A stretch of 64,000 bases of DNA from Edolisoma coerulescens (lineage: Eukaryota > Chordata > Aves > Passeriformes > Campephagidae): positions 1 to 64,000 of the forward strand of contig VWZW01002320.1 in assembly GCA_013397115.1 (NCBI GenBank), in the 5' to 3' direction. The position numbers and the translations under genes were made by a program. The notes beneath the pieces were generated by a model that saw only the letters and a list, made by a program, of their open reading frames with translations, was not told the DNA's origin and made no database searches. Of the stretch, positions 37,101 through 49,500 are shown one piece after another. How positions within the stretch are numbered: position 1 is the stretch's first letter; each line of letters begins with the position of its first letter.

Positions 37101-40100
37101 TAGTTTTCTCTGATTCCATTTTGAACAGCAAAACCAATTTGTCTATGGCAGATCTCCAATATTCAGAAAGCAAACCTCAGATACCGACTAACAAGAGGAA
37201 TTTTTATATAATTTAATCAATCTAAGCAATAATAAAAAATATTATTAAAGGATATGCAATAATTCCTGAAATAAATTGAAATTCAATCTGAATGTACAGG
37301 ATGATGTGCCTTGTAGCAATTTTTTTTTTTTTTGGTGAGAATCATCCACTAATTATCATCATTAAAATACAACAAGGAATACAGATGCTATATTCCTTTT
37401 CTCAATAAAATTGTTTTGTGCTTTAAGTGCCATACCATCATTGAAATTAGCCTTTTGACTAGGAAAAGTAGGCCATTTCTTAAAAGGATTAATTTATTTT
37501 TATTGTTGGATAAGATTCCTGTAGGTCTCTCAGGAAAATTCTGCACATAAAAAAGAATAAATATACCACGCAGCCACATGTATTATTTCTGTTTCTTAGG
37601 CAATGTCAAGCCAATTGTATACATATTAATAAGCTGACTGAGAAGTCTCTGAGTGTGTACAATAACTGAGAGCATCCCTTCTGAATGTGACTTAGTGAAC
37701 CCAAGCAGATCAGGAAGACAGTTCCTGTGCAGTAGCCATTGCTTCAGGAGTCCTGTATGTTAGGATGTCTCAGGGGAACCAGGAACGACTCTCTCTCTGA
37801 GAGAACACAAAACCATCTCTGTTTAGACAAAAGATGCATCTAGGTGAATATCCTGTCTGCATCAAAAGATGACAGTGTTTATCTGAAAGAAAAGCATAAT
37901 TAACAAAGCTAGTATAGGTGCTCCTAGTCTGCAGCAATCTGTGGGCCAGGAATTTTCTGAAGGCAGTGATGTTATCTTTATAATTATTAAAAACTTCTGG
38001 TATCCAAAACATTCAGTGGAGAGAAGTTCCATAGCTCAATCTAATATGTTGTGTGAAGGACCATCTTTCTTTTTTTTTCCTTTTGACCTGCCACATGAAG
38101 GTTTTAATGTTTTCACGTCAGTGTTTTAAGCCTCTTGTTATTGCCAAGCATTGTTTCTTATTCATATGCCTCATAAATCTCTCGGACAGTACATGTGGAT
38201 TGTCTTTTTGCAGACTGAAGAAGGCTGTCTGTTTAGTACAGAATCTTCCCTACATTTGTTCCAGTTCTACCGTATCCGTTCTGACATAAGGAATTGCATA
38301 CGGTATTCAAGATAGAGAAGCACAGTAAATTAATTCTGCAGCACAATACTTTTTCTGTTTTGTTCTCTGTTTATTTTTTCTCTTTTTCTTTCTCCTCCTG
38401 TCTTTGTCTTTCTCTTTTTCCTTTTTTTTTTTTTAATTCTTACTGAGTGCCCAGCTAATGCTTTCATAGACCTATTTATTATAATCCTAAAGTGGATTTC
38501 AAGATTTGTAGGAAACATCTAAGAATCTATTTTAGTATCTGTAAAGTTAGGACTGTTTTGTCTCATATGTTTGATTTTATAAATTTTGTTTCTGAAATTT
38601 TCCTGCCTTCTATCACCCAACCACTCAGTCTTTCAATGTCCATCTGCAATTCTTCACAGTCACCCATATGTTTACTACTGTTACTTGTGTAAAGGTTAGC
38701 AAATTTTGCCACCTTATTGCTTTCCAGATCTCTTGTGACAATAGATAAAACAAAGTTTTCATATAAAGTTTGTCCATGTATGTCTATTCTCATTGAAGCC
38801 GAGAAGTAGCCCATGGCAGATTAAGCACTTCAGCTCTTCCACACATTCAAAATTCACTTTTAAAAAATTAATCAGCAAATAGACCAGAGAACTGAATTAA
38901 GAAGCTCTCCCAGAGTTTCCAGACTCATGGTTCAGGATGAAAATAATAATACCAATAATAATATGGATTACTTTTCACTAGCTTAAATTAAGTGGAGACT
39001 CGCTACTGGCAGTGTTGATCCCATTTGCACGGTACCTCTCCCGTTGCCTGGTCAAAACTGAGGTAATTTCTGTAACAAATGGTCACTCAGTGCTACAGGG
39101 AGAAAGGTTTTGATCATTTCATAAGGTCTGTTTTACTTTCTTTCTGAGGCACTGTGGTAGCATTGCTTTTCATCCTATTGTACAGTTCATCAAACAAAAA
39201 GAAATATTTTTCCATTTTGCAATGTGGAGAGTGGATGTTTTCTAGTCCTTCTGGACCAACCATGATTCACATGATTGCCTGAGATTGCAGGAGACTGAAT
39301 ATAATGAGCCACATCTCTTTATTGTGTGGTTTGAGACCCAAGGAACGATTGTGTTCCTTGGTTTGCAAAGAGCCTATCAACAACAACAAATTACTACAAA
39401 AAAGAAGGATTAAGTCAAACAAACAAGAAAGAAAAGGAAAGGAAAGGAAGGGAACACAGCATGATAAGAGAACTCCTGGGACAGATGGATGGGCAGCATG
39501 AAACATTAATTCCCTGAATGGGAAACTGGAATGTAGGAGGAAAAGCAGAGGCAAAGAATTTCAGAAAGCCCTGTGCAATATATATTCATTTTAGTTTCTT
39601 TTCCCACTTTCTTTAGATCATTTTGGCACTTTGGGTACAACTTGTGTATGCGATGTAAAATGTTCTTGCTTTATCTGATGACTACTTTCAGAATAATCAC
39701 TGAGTAAGTGATCTCAACTGTGTTTGTGTCTTATTGGTGACGTTATGAGAAGATTCCATCTATAAGATTTTCAGTTTTGTCAGAAGATGTTGAGCTCCTA
39801 GGCACTGTAATTTCTCTCTGGAATAAGATAATATTTCATCAGGTTTTCAAAACTACCTCTTTCTACAGACATAGTTTAACTGACTTGCAGCTCTTACGAG
39901 GGACAGCGTGATGCAGATCTTACCTATCAGTGAGGAATCAGTAACAAGAGTTGAGCACTAAGGCAATGTGCTTTCAGTAGCCATTTTTGCAGGTAGACAT
40001 GCTTGCATCTCCTGAAATATTTTTATTTTTTGTAAGTTTTAGGTGTTGGGGAGTTTTTTGTTAGTTTGATTTTTTAAGAGTACAGAGAATTATAGTTAAT

Positions 40101-41982
40101 CCAAAGGCTTAATTGATTCCCTGTGGTTCAGTCTGAATGCAATGGAAAGATTAAACCAGTGTATTTTGTGGAAGGAACTCCCTGAGTACCAAATGAAATA
40201 TGAAGGCCAAATGAGCATGCATAAAATTCTTGGGGACATAATGATCTCCCAAAAGCCATTCAGTGAGTCTAAATATGCAACCTTCTCACCTGATGGTCTC
40301 CTGTATCTTCTTCTTATTCTATGCTAGACTGCTTTCTTCAAACTTCAAAGAAGTGCCTGTTTATGGTTTTACATACAAACCAGTTTTTGTTTCAAAGGGA
40401 CTTTTAGAATTTTTTATACTCCTTCCATTATTCTGTTTCTTAACTCTTATCTTTTGGAAAAAAAAAATCCTACACAAAGCAACTAATTCTTCCTCAGGAG
40501 TAGGAGGAGGTAAAACTTTCAGTTTTACTCATGTTTGCAAGGACAGAAATGGTGGCACAATGGAACAGACAGAAAATGAGAACTGGAGAAAAGGTAAGAT
40601 CACTTGTTTTGCTTGCAGTGCCAGTTTATGCTGCACTGAAGTTACAAAAATACAATGTAAGAAATACAGTCTGAGATGTGAAGTTTGTGGAAATCTACAG
40701 CAAAACATCTGAACAAAGTGACAAATATTTTAGATTCAATTATCATAAGTGGATTAAAAATTAAAATCTTTAGTTTGTTCACTGATTTCATGCTTAATGC
40801 CTGTCATATGTTGATGCTTTAATGAGTACCTGTCTATCCAAAACATTATTGCAAGCATGGAAAGAATGCTAGGCTGTGCAGACAAAATGAGATGGATTGG
40901 TTAAGAGCATATGTCAGGATAACAAGAGAGATCTTCCAGGCTCTGGACAGTTGATAAAGTCCTCTGAGAGCTACAAAAACTTCACTCAAGGTTGTGGAAG
41001 ACATGACTGAACCATGATAATCAGATAAATACCCAGTTCACTAAAACTTATTCTATTTCTTTTATAGAGGTCATTACAGGGAAGCCACACTCAATTTCAC
41101 TTGAGTTAGTCTCTCCAAATGTGACTCTTTACAAACCCCAATACACTGACTTCAGCTATGCAGACGGTTGAAATTTTTGAGCTGTTTATACATACCAGAA
41201 TAAATCACACTTATAGATGCAGCTTGGATCCAGTTGGTTTTGTAACTAATCAAATTATGGTTATATTGGTATAATTCAAAATATTGTCTGAAATCAACTA
41301 GAAAAAGAATGTAATTGACTCCAATAGAAGAATTGATAAATGAAGCATACAGACTCTTAAAATAATTGGAGGTGAACTTGTCCATTGATCTGTGAAGGGA
41401 TTTGGAATGCTACTGTTGAAATTGGCTGTGGGCAGCTCAGTCATCGGAAGATTACTGGCTATATTTGGAAAAATAAACCAAAATAAGTATATGGTAAATA
41501 AAGCTGTACATTTTTTCCATATTTAAAAATGTATTTTTGGGAAAAAAATTCCTTAGAAGTCATATTATTTCTTTTCATCTAGTTATAAACTGCCCCACTC
41601 TTTATACGAAGAAAGAACTAAGAAATTTGTGTAATTTAACGCTGTACAATTACTTTAAGCTTTGAAACAAGTAAAACATTCTGTACTGTAGCTATTTTAA
41701 TCTTGTTTCTGTAGTAAATATCTCAGCTGTGCAAGCTACAATATTGATTCGTCTGGGTGGAATGAAATATGACTAGCAATAGTGATACAGAAAATTCTGT
41801 TGATCTGATTTCCTTTCCCTTCCACTGCTCCTGACCACGAATACCTTAGCTTCCAATAGTTCAGCTGAAGAGTGAAAAAAAAGGCTCTGAGATAGGAGCA
41901 GTAGGTTCAAAACTGTTGCAAATTTAAGCTCGTGGTTTCCCTATTGTGGTGGTACAACTCCCCTTCCTCCTCAGTGCCACTA
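34156..41982. other. AT-rich intergenic DNA, no gene supported
   Basis: No recognisable exon or RNA gene. There is a perfect 20-bp palindrome at 36354-36373, a T-run at 37320-37334, a GAAAG/GGAAA-type purine tract at about 39430-39452, and a 149-codon open frame at 40263-40712 that shows no family resemblance. Confidence 0.55.
36354..36373. repeat. Perfect 20-bp AT-rich palindrome
   Basis: AATTGATATT is followed immediately by its reverse complement. It lies in an ATAT-rich stretch that also contains ATCATATGAT at 36317-36326. Confidence 0.85.
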
Positions 41983-43145
41983 TAGAATCTCACTAGAATC
42001 ACAAAACAACCTGAGTTGGAAGGAACCCACTTGGATTATTGAATACAGCTCTTGGCCCTGCACAGGGCAACCCCAAGAGTCACTCATGTGCCTGAGAGCA
42101 TTGTCTAAATGCTTCTTGAACTCTGCCAGGCTGGTGCTGTGACCACTGCCCTGGGGAGCCTGTTCCAGTGCCCAACCACCCTCAGGGTGAGCAAGTTTTT
42201 CCTGATACCCAACCTAAACCTCACCTGACACAGCTTCATGCCATTCCCTTGGTCACCAGAGAGGAGATCAGTGCCTGCCCCACTTCCTTCTGCTTGTGAG
42301 GAAGCTGTAGACCATGATGAGATCTCCCCTCAGTCTCCTCTTCTCCAGGCTGAACAGATCAAGTGACCTCAGCCACTTCTCATACAGCTTCACCTCCAGA
42401 CCCTTCACCATCTTTGTTGCCCTCCTTTGGATGCTCTCCAGTTGCTTTATAACCTTCTTATACCATGGCACCCAGAACTGCTCCCAGCACTCGAGGTGAG
42501 GCCACCCCAGTTCAGAGCAGAGCAAGATAATCCCTCCCTTGCCCAGCTGGTGATGCTGGGCCTGATGCCCCCCTAGGATATGGTTGGCCCTCCTGGCTGC
42601 CAGGGTACTACTGATTAATATTCAACTCACCATCAACCCAGACCCCCAGATCCCTTTCCATGGTGCTGGTCTTCAGCCTCTTGTTCTCCAGTCTGTACAT
42701 ATATACAGGGTTGCCCCATCCCAGGTGCAGAATCCAACACTTGTGTTTCTTAAACTTCATACAGTTGGTGATTGCCCAGCCCTCTAATTTGTCAGTGTCT
42801 CTCTGCAGGACCTCTCTGAATCTGAGGGAGTCAATGGTTCCTCCCATTTTAGTATCGTGGGCAAACTTACTGTACTTTAGAGTCCTGTGCCCAAGTTATT
42901 TATCTAGACATTGAAGACCACTGGCCTTACAACGGAACCCTGAAGAACCCCTTTAGTGACAGGTCGTCAGTCTGATGTCACCCCATTCACTATGAACCTT
43001 TGCACCCAACCCATGAGCCAGTTGCTCACCCATTGTATGGCATGTTTACCCAGGTGTGTGCTGGGACATTTTGTCCAGAAGGATCCTATGAGAGACAGCA
43101 TTGAAAGCTTTACTGATATCAAAAATACCATTTCAACTGGCTTCC
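41983..43145 (-). mobile_element. CR1 LINE fragment, minus orientation, 5'-truncated
   Basis: The minus-strand reading gives the CR1 ORF2 C-terminus. The reverse-transcriptase 3' portion is at about 42847-42610, with a DLGVWVDGELN segment like the family's EKDLGVLVDTKLN. It is followed by the terminal stretch with QRRATKMVKGLE and FSLEKRRLRGDLI (42525-42268). The 3' untranslated part ends at 41983 with the GTGATTCTAGTGAGATTCTA-like tail. The copy is truncated near the KAFD part of RT (about 43145) and has several stops, so it is dead. Confidence 0.92.
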
Positions 43146-46040
43146 CAACTGCTTATACTGCCTAATAGTGCAGTGATACACTGATATCACTGTGTATAGT
43201 CATTAGAATATGGAAGCATAAAATATATAAATGATAAATGTCACTGTGAATAGTTTTTGTTTTCATATTTAAAATTTATAAAGAAACATGACTTCTCTTC
43301 TTATTCGTGCCTTTTGCTCCCAGGACATAATAAGCAGCACACTGAAATCTCCAACCTATTTTCCACATTCAAGTCCAGGAGAAATATCATGATGAAACTA
43401 TGTTTCTAAACAGACTCTTTTATTGCATCCAAAGAAATTCAATAAAACATTGTAATAATAGTTTGAGTGCCATCACTCTAGCTTTAAAAGTATGATGGGA
43501 ACAATTATGCACACCTGTCTTAGCCTCAAGGATGAAGAAGTAAACGTAGGAAACAACACCTCCAGAGAGCTTCATCAAAGACTTGGAGGCAGAAAACAGG
43601 GCTTACAATACCTCTTATCCCAGCCTTGACAGATGATGTTGGATTCCAGTCCCAGCAGTGACATTTCTTAACTGCTCAGACCTTGAAAACATGCGTTGGA
43701 ACTACTGTGATTCAAGTGTTCATCTCTGAAATGTTTCTTTTCCTAAAATACCTCTGTGCTCAGGCTGTTACGCTGCAGATTATTTACAAATGCCCTGGCT
43801 GAGTGGATGATGATGTTTACTCTGCAACAAGCCTTTCAATAGCTTCATTCTAAGAGCAATGCTATCTTACATGTTAAGGGCTAAGCTGCGGCATTCAGAT
43901 GAAATAAAGTATCTTTTTTGTTTGAAAGATGCTGCCAGTTCGGCACAAACACAGAGGAAACTGTCATAACACAATCTATGTGCCAGAGTAAAGCTATAAA
44001 ACACTTACTAAAATCCTTGAAAAAGCAGTAAAGACATGGTTCATAAGACAGTTGAAGAAATTTACTTACATAAATGCAAGGTAGAGACCCGAATATCATT
44101 TTACACTCATAAGAGATGTGTGTTTAGCAAATAAAATTAATTTTCATTCAACTAATTCCATCCTGCATTATGGCATCAATTATTTTACCTTTTGTTAGGA
44201 AAGGATTCGGCTGATACAAGGGCTTTGTCTGCTTTGGGGAAATTATTCCCTTCCAGTCACACTGATCAACTTTCTCACATGAACTCACAGATCTTTTAGT
44301 ATAGTCCATTTCAGATATCTCTGAAAAAACAAATAAATAAATTTTAAAAAGTCCTCAGACTAATAATAAACTGTCCTTGCTTAGTTTTAAAATGAAACCT
44401 GGTTTTGCAGAATCTGTTTTTGCAGAATTGTATTTTAGCAGGATTCTGCCTCTACTCATTCTTTAATTGGACATATATTTCATTTCTGTCACTTCCTTAG
44501 GGATTCAAATATATTTGCCAGTGAGATTCAATATAAACAATTTTTATGATGGTTCAATATTTAATCTCCATGCAATTGACAACTAATTGTTGTTGACATG
44601 TAATTGCATGATTTTGTAAAGATCTTATTTTAAAGAGCTTGCAGTACAGGTCAGTAATATTCAGAACATGCTTCCCACATACACTCATTTCAGGATCCAA
44701 ATGCTGTCACTGAAGATGGAGATGATTCCTACCCTAGGTATTCTGAGTAATTGTGCAGTGAGAGGTTTACTGCTGCTGTTTACACATAAAACCCATACAG
44801 GCTCCTCGTTTATGACAGTGCAAAACCTATCAAATGCCCATAATCTACTTTTTCTGCTTGACCTATACATAACTAGACAAATGAAAAAAGTACCGATGAA
44901 TTAAATTATATACAAATTTGGATACGTATAATTTTCCTACTAAATAAAATTCTGCTGGTTGCATCTGCTGGGTCATAACGAAGAGTGGAACTACCGGAGA
45001 ATGACATCTTCTGCCTTCAGATGCTCCCTTCAGCCTGTGTGGGGTACTAGTGAAGCATTCTTGCGATGGTGTGTTCAGTGTAGCCTGGACATTCTGGACA
45101 AGAATAAAATGTTTCGGGTGCCCTTTGAGTTGTGGGGCACACAGTTCTCTCAGATCTGGAGGGGAAGGTTATTACATGGAAAACGTATCATTCTCTGCTC
45201 TCATCAGATATTCAAGTCTCAGCACTCTCTGGCACTTCCAGCATTATCATATGTAACCTTTTCAAGTATTTATCTATTTTTCTCTATTTATCCTCCTCAG
45301 GCCTGTACTCTGCTGCTCACCCTGTTGCCTGGTAATGAAGGCCATTTGGAATCCTGTCCAAAGGACAGTGTGATGTGGTCAGGAACACACAGTGTTGGCC
45401 CAGGAGCTCAGCTGTCAGACTGCACTTTGGAGGCTGGGTTAAAGGGGTTTACCACCTTAACAGTGACCTCCTGAGGCTGTGTGTCTTTTGCACATCTTTT
45501 GGCATTTCCCATGGATAAATTGTGTTAAAGAGGAAACATGGTGCTTTTTCTGCTACGTTAGCCTGGTGAGGAAGAGCTTTGTGTGTGTGGCACCCATCAC
45601 ACAGAGGGTGGTCAGGAGGAACTTGAGTCCGTCCTCTCCCATGGGTCAGGGACACCACGGGTGCCAGATCCTGGGATGATGACAAGAGTCCTTCCCCCAC
45701 CTCCGAGTTGTGTGAGACAGACACCAAAAAACCCTCAAGCTCCAAAACCTTAAGTACTTATGGCAAACCCAGAACATAATGGGCATTAATGTTTTGGTGA
45801 AGGATGTGGTTAGGTCTTGGAGAGCTTGGCATAATTATACGGTCACTATCGTTATGGAGTCACTACATCAGAGTACTACAAATTACTATTAGTACAGTAA
45901 TTTGATATTATACAGCTTTTCTTTAACTTTTTTATTGTTTTATTTCAATTACATGATTCTGCGTGTTGTCAGCACATTTATAAAACACCGAAACTCATCC
46001 CTCCCAGCAGGTCCTCAACACGAGCAGCCAGGACCTCCAG
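43146..46040. other. Intergenic DNA upstream of NAF1, no gene supported
   Basis: AT-rich to about 44940, then of more mixed composition. A 171-codon open frame at 44959-45474 shows no family resemblance. Two minus-strand AATAAA hexamers lie at 45939-45944 and 45931-45936, about 300 bp from the NAF1 start on the divergent side. Confidence 0.5.
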
Positions 46041-46253
46041 CTTTGTGTTTCCAGCAAGCCCCACAGACAGAGCCGGGCCGCAGGGCCTAACCCGGCCCGA
46101 GGCTGACCGATGGCGGGGCGGGGCCCTCACCGCCGGCGGCAGATCCCGGCCCTCTCCCGGAACGCCGCATTCCGGCGCACGCGCACGCGCCCGGGGCCGG
46201 CGGCCGGAAGTGGCGCGTGCCGGGGGCGGGGCCGCGGGCCGCGTGGCGCGGGA
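46041..46253 (+). promoter_or_regulatory. NAF1: NAF1 CpG-island promoter / 5' UTR
   Basis: An abrupt CpG-rich island starts at about 46040. Motifs typical of TATA-less housekeeping promoters are visible: a double GC box GGCGGGGCGGGGCC at 46112-46125, overlapping NRF1-type sites GCGCACGCGC at 46175-46184 and 46181-46190, an ETS-type CCGGAAGTG at 46204-46212, and another GC box at 46222-46233. No TATA box is evident. Transcription probably starts in or near the NRF1/ETS cluster, just upstream of the ATG at 46254. Confidence 0.75.
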
Positions 46254-46591
46254 ATGGAGGCGCAGGAGGAGGTGGCGGAGCGGCTGGAGGTGGCGGAGCA
46301 CCGGGACGTGGCGGAGCGGCGGGAGGTGGCGGAGCGGCTGGAGGTGGCGGAGCAGCTGGAGGTGGCGNNNNNNNNNNNNNNNNNNNNNNNNNNNNNNNNN
46401 NNNNNNNNNNNNNNNNNNNNNNNNNNNNNNNNNNNNNNNNNNNNNNNNNNNNNNNNNNNNNNNNNNNNNNNNNNNNNNNNNNNNNNNNNNNNNNNNNNNN
46501 NNNNNNNNNNNNNNNNNNCGCCGCCCGCTTGGCCCGTCGCGCCCGCTTGGCCCGTCGCGCCCGCTGCCGCTGTGCCCTCGGACTCGGACAG
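46254..46591 (+). CDS. NAF1: NAF1 coding exon 1, interrupted by an assembly gap
   Basis: It starts MEAQEEVAERLE and consists of 18-bp tandem repeats encoding EVAERL-like hexapeptides up to the gap at 46368. After the gap a second repeat encodes PAWPVA-type units, then VPSDSD. It ends in GGACAG|GTGGGT at phase 2. The frame continues across the gap if its 151-N length is right, but that length is probably arbitrary. Confidence 0.85.
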
Positions 46592-49500
46592 GTGGGTTCA
46601 GCCCCGGCGCTCCCCGCGGGTCCCCCTTGCTCCCCGAGGCCGCGGGCGGCGGCGCGGGCCGCTGGCGCTGTGGCTGAGCGCCCGAGAGCCCGGTGTGCCT
46701 GCCCGCCGCCTCCCCCCGCCCCGGTGTTTCAGTCTCTGGAGCTTTTTCTTTCCCATTAAGGATGGGATTTTCAGTTACATTTCCCTAGGAGTCTGACTGT
46801 TAAATCAGGTCTCCAGAACAATGCCTGTGAGGGTGTAGGATATAATGGAAATGTGAGTTTGGTGGTTGCGGCCCGGAGAGCGTGTTGGGCCACCCCAGCG
46901 GCTTGACGTGGTCCTTACAGAGTGCACCTGCGACTCTTACGGCAGGACACTCGCAGTGTTTCTGCTAAAAACCTAAATATTGGAGTCAAGGTGGAGATTC
47001 TGCACACAGTGCCACGTACTTTGATGTTGGCATCTCAGTGGAAAAGCTCATTCTCCACCTGGTTTTGTTTTTTTGGTTTTATTTTATAAAAGGTTCCATC
47101 TTCTGCTTGGTGCATCTGTGCTTTGATGTTCGGTGTGGTTGGTGAAAAGTAATTGGTTAAATGTGGGCTCTGTTGCAGTGTTAGAAGTCTGCACACTTTG
47201 GTTGTTGCAGTAAGTTTTGTGTTTTATTGGGCGGATGCAGCAAGATGGGCATGTGCTTCTTTTGACCAGAGGAGGCTGAAATTAAGTATAAGAATCTCCT
47301 CTTAAAGATACAAAGCTTCATTCGGAGTTGATTGATTAAAGTTTGACTTCCTCTGGTTCAAAGTTTTCCTTGAATATCATGAAGTGATGGAGAATGAAAT
47401 TCCTGGCTTCCAGGGGCTTCAACTACATCTAGTGTTTTTTACTTCCAAAGTCTGTTGTGCTGATGAACACTAAAGATGAAATTTTGGTGACTTTAACTTA
47501 CTTACCTGGCTGCGTGTATCTCAGTTTTTGTTTTGGGTTTTTTTTAAACTCCCTCCACTGATCGGTCTTTTAGTCTGATTTTTCTTTTTTTTTGTTCTTC
47601 TGCTGTATTGATGTTGTTCCAAGAAGTCCATATTTGACTTTTTCAAAAGGTTTATTTGGAGAGGTCCTCTTACTTCTTGTCATTACTATGAGCATTTGTT
47701 GGAATAAAGCAAGGAGCAATAGAAAGCCATCCATTTACTTGGGAAGGAGACTGTGGTATTACAAAAATCTAGAAGGGAGTGAGGGTTTTTTTTCAGGTAA
47801 GAAAGGCTATTTTGCAAAAGTTTGCTTGTCTCAGTGTTTTTTTTGTGTCAGGTTTGTATTGTGTGTTCTCAGTCACCCCGATCAGTTGCTCCACATTTGT
47901 TTGTTCCACCCGCCCTTGAAGAACTTGGACCTTTGCTAAAACGAACATGTTGACGTGAATAAGGACTGGTTTCTTACTCCACTCTTGAAATATTAAGAGT
48001 CTAAGACAATAAACATTTCTTACACGTGTGACAGTGAGAAATATTGAATTACTCTCTGTGAATATGTACTGAGGGATTTGGACAGGACATGAATTATGAA
48101 ACAAATTCCTTTTATTTGCAAAAAGTAGATTTTTTTTGTCTTCATTGTGCAAGATGCATTGGTTGGAATAAGTATTTTCTTTCAGCGTTTTCATAACTCA
48201 GCATTATGCTAATGTTGGGATTTTACAAGAACAGTGAGAAGGCAGTATTCTAATTCTCATGTTTGTTTTTTTATTCAGTGATACAGATTCAGATAGTTCA
48301 TCAACTACATCCTCATCTTCGTTTTCAGCAGTATCTGATGAAGATGATCGTCCAAATGAAAAGGATAACATATCTTACTGTGTTAGAACGAAGGATGAGT
48401 TGTTTATTGATGTAAGTATGATGTGGTATTTTTTTAAACCTTTTCCTCCTAACCCAACTAAGAGTTTATGTTTTAAGTCACTCCTCCTGTGTCAAGATAG
48501 GGGATAGAAAAGTAAAAGAGGAACTCCAAGGCTGAGCTAGACACTGTTTAGTAGGTAAAGCAAGAACCACACACACAAGCAAAGCAAACCCAGAAATTAA
48601 TTTACCACTTTCCATGGACAGGCAGGTGTTCAGCCATCCCCAGGAAAGCTGGGCTCCATCGCGTGTAACATTTGCTTGGGCATACAAACACCATCACTCC
48701 AAGTGTCCCTCGTTCTCCTTTTTCACCCAGCTTTGTATGCTGAGGTTGGTGTTACATCATATGGATTATTGCTTGGTGTTACATCGTATGGATTATTGCT
48801 TTGGTCTGTGCAGGTCACCTGTCCTGGCTGTGCCCCTCCCAACTGCTTTTGCATCTCCTCACTGATGGGCTGGCATAAGAGGCAGAAAAGGCCTTGGCTC
48901 TGTGTAAGCCCTGCTCAGCAATAACAAAAACATCTTCATATTATCAGCAATGTTTCCAGCACAAATCCAAAACACGGCCCCGGAACAGCCACTATGAAGA
49001 AAATTGACTTTGCTGCAGCGAAACCCACCACAGTTAATAACTTAGAAATTCATGTTTGTCAGGTATACGTATTAAGGAGTTGTTAGTGGAACTGTTTCAG
49101 AAACCTCTTGCTTTGAAGCAAGGATTGGTAGATAGTGTATATAGTGTGGCAGAAGGCACCATTTTGAGATACAGGATCAGAGTTATATCTTCCTGCTGGT
49201 CTTTGGCCTTTGAATTGCTCTTAGAAAAATTACTCAGTTAAGTTTTAGTCACTGTGGAACCGCTAGCCACGTGCAAGAACCAGGCTGGGTCGGGTGAGGC
49301 GGAATTCTGATTTTATTATTTAATTCTAAAACTTATATAGACTTTTGAAAGTTCCTCCGGATTGGGTCAATTCAAAACCTCCCCCTAGGCCGATAGGCCA
49401 GGCTGAACTGTCCGTCTTTCCAGAGACAGTTTCAATAACATCCAAACCTTATCTTTATTTATAAAACACAGGGAAAAGAAGAGAAAAATTCCCATGGGAA

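Noticed and set aside
40263..40712. 149-codon open frame
   Set aside because: No recognisable domain, codon use looks like AT-rich chance, and no splice or promoter context supports it.
46110..46253. Upstream in-frame ATG at 46110 extending NAF1 by 48 residues
   Set aside because: The extension is Arg/Pro-rich readout of the promoter CpG island with NRF1 and ETS motifs, the initiation context is poorer, and the 46254 start resembles the human N-terminus.
47592..47939. 115-codon open frame in NAF1 intron 1
   Set aside because: Intronic, no family resemblance, no conservation evidence available.
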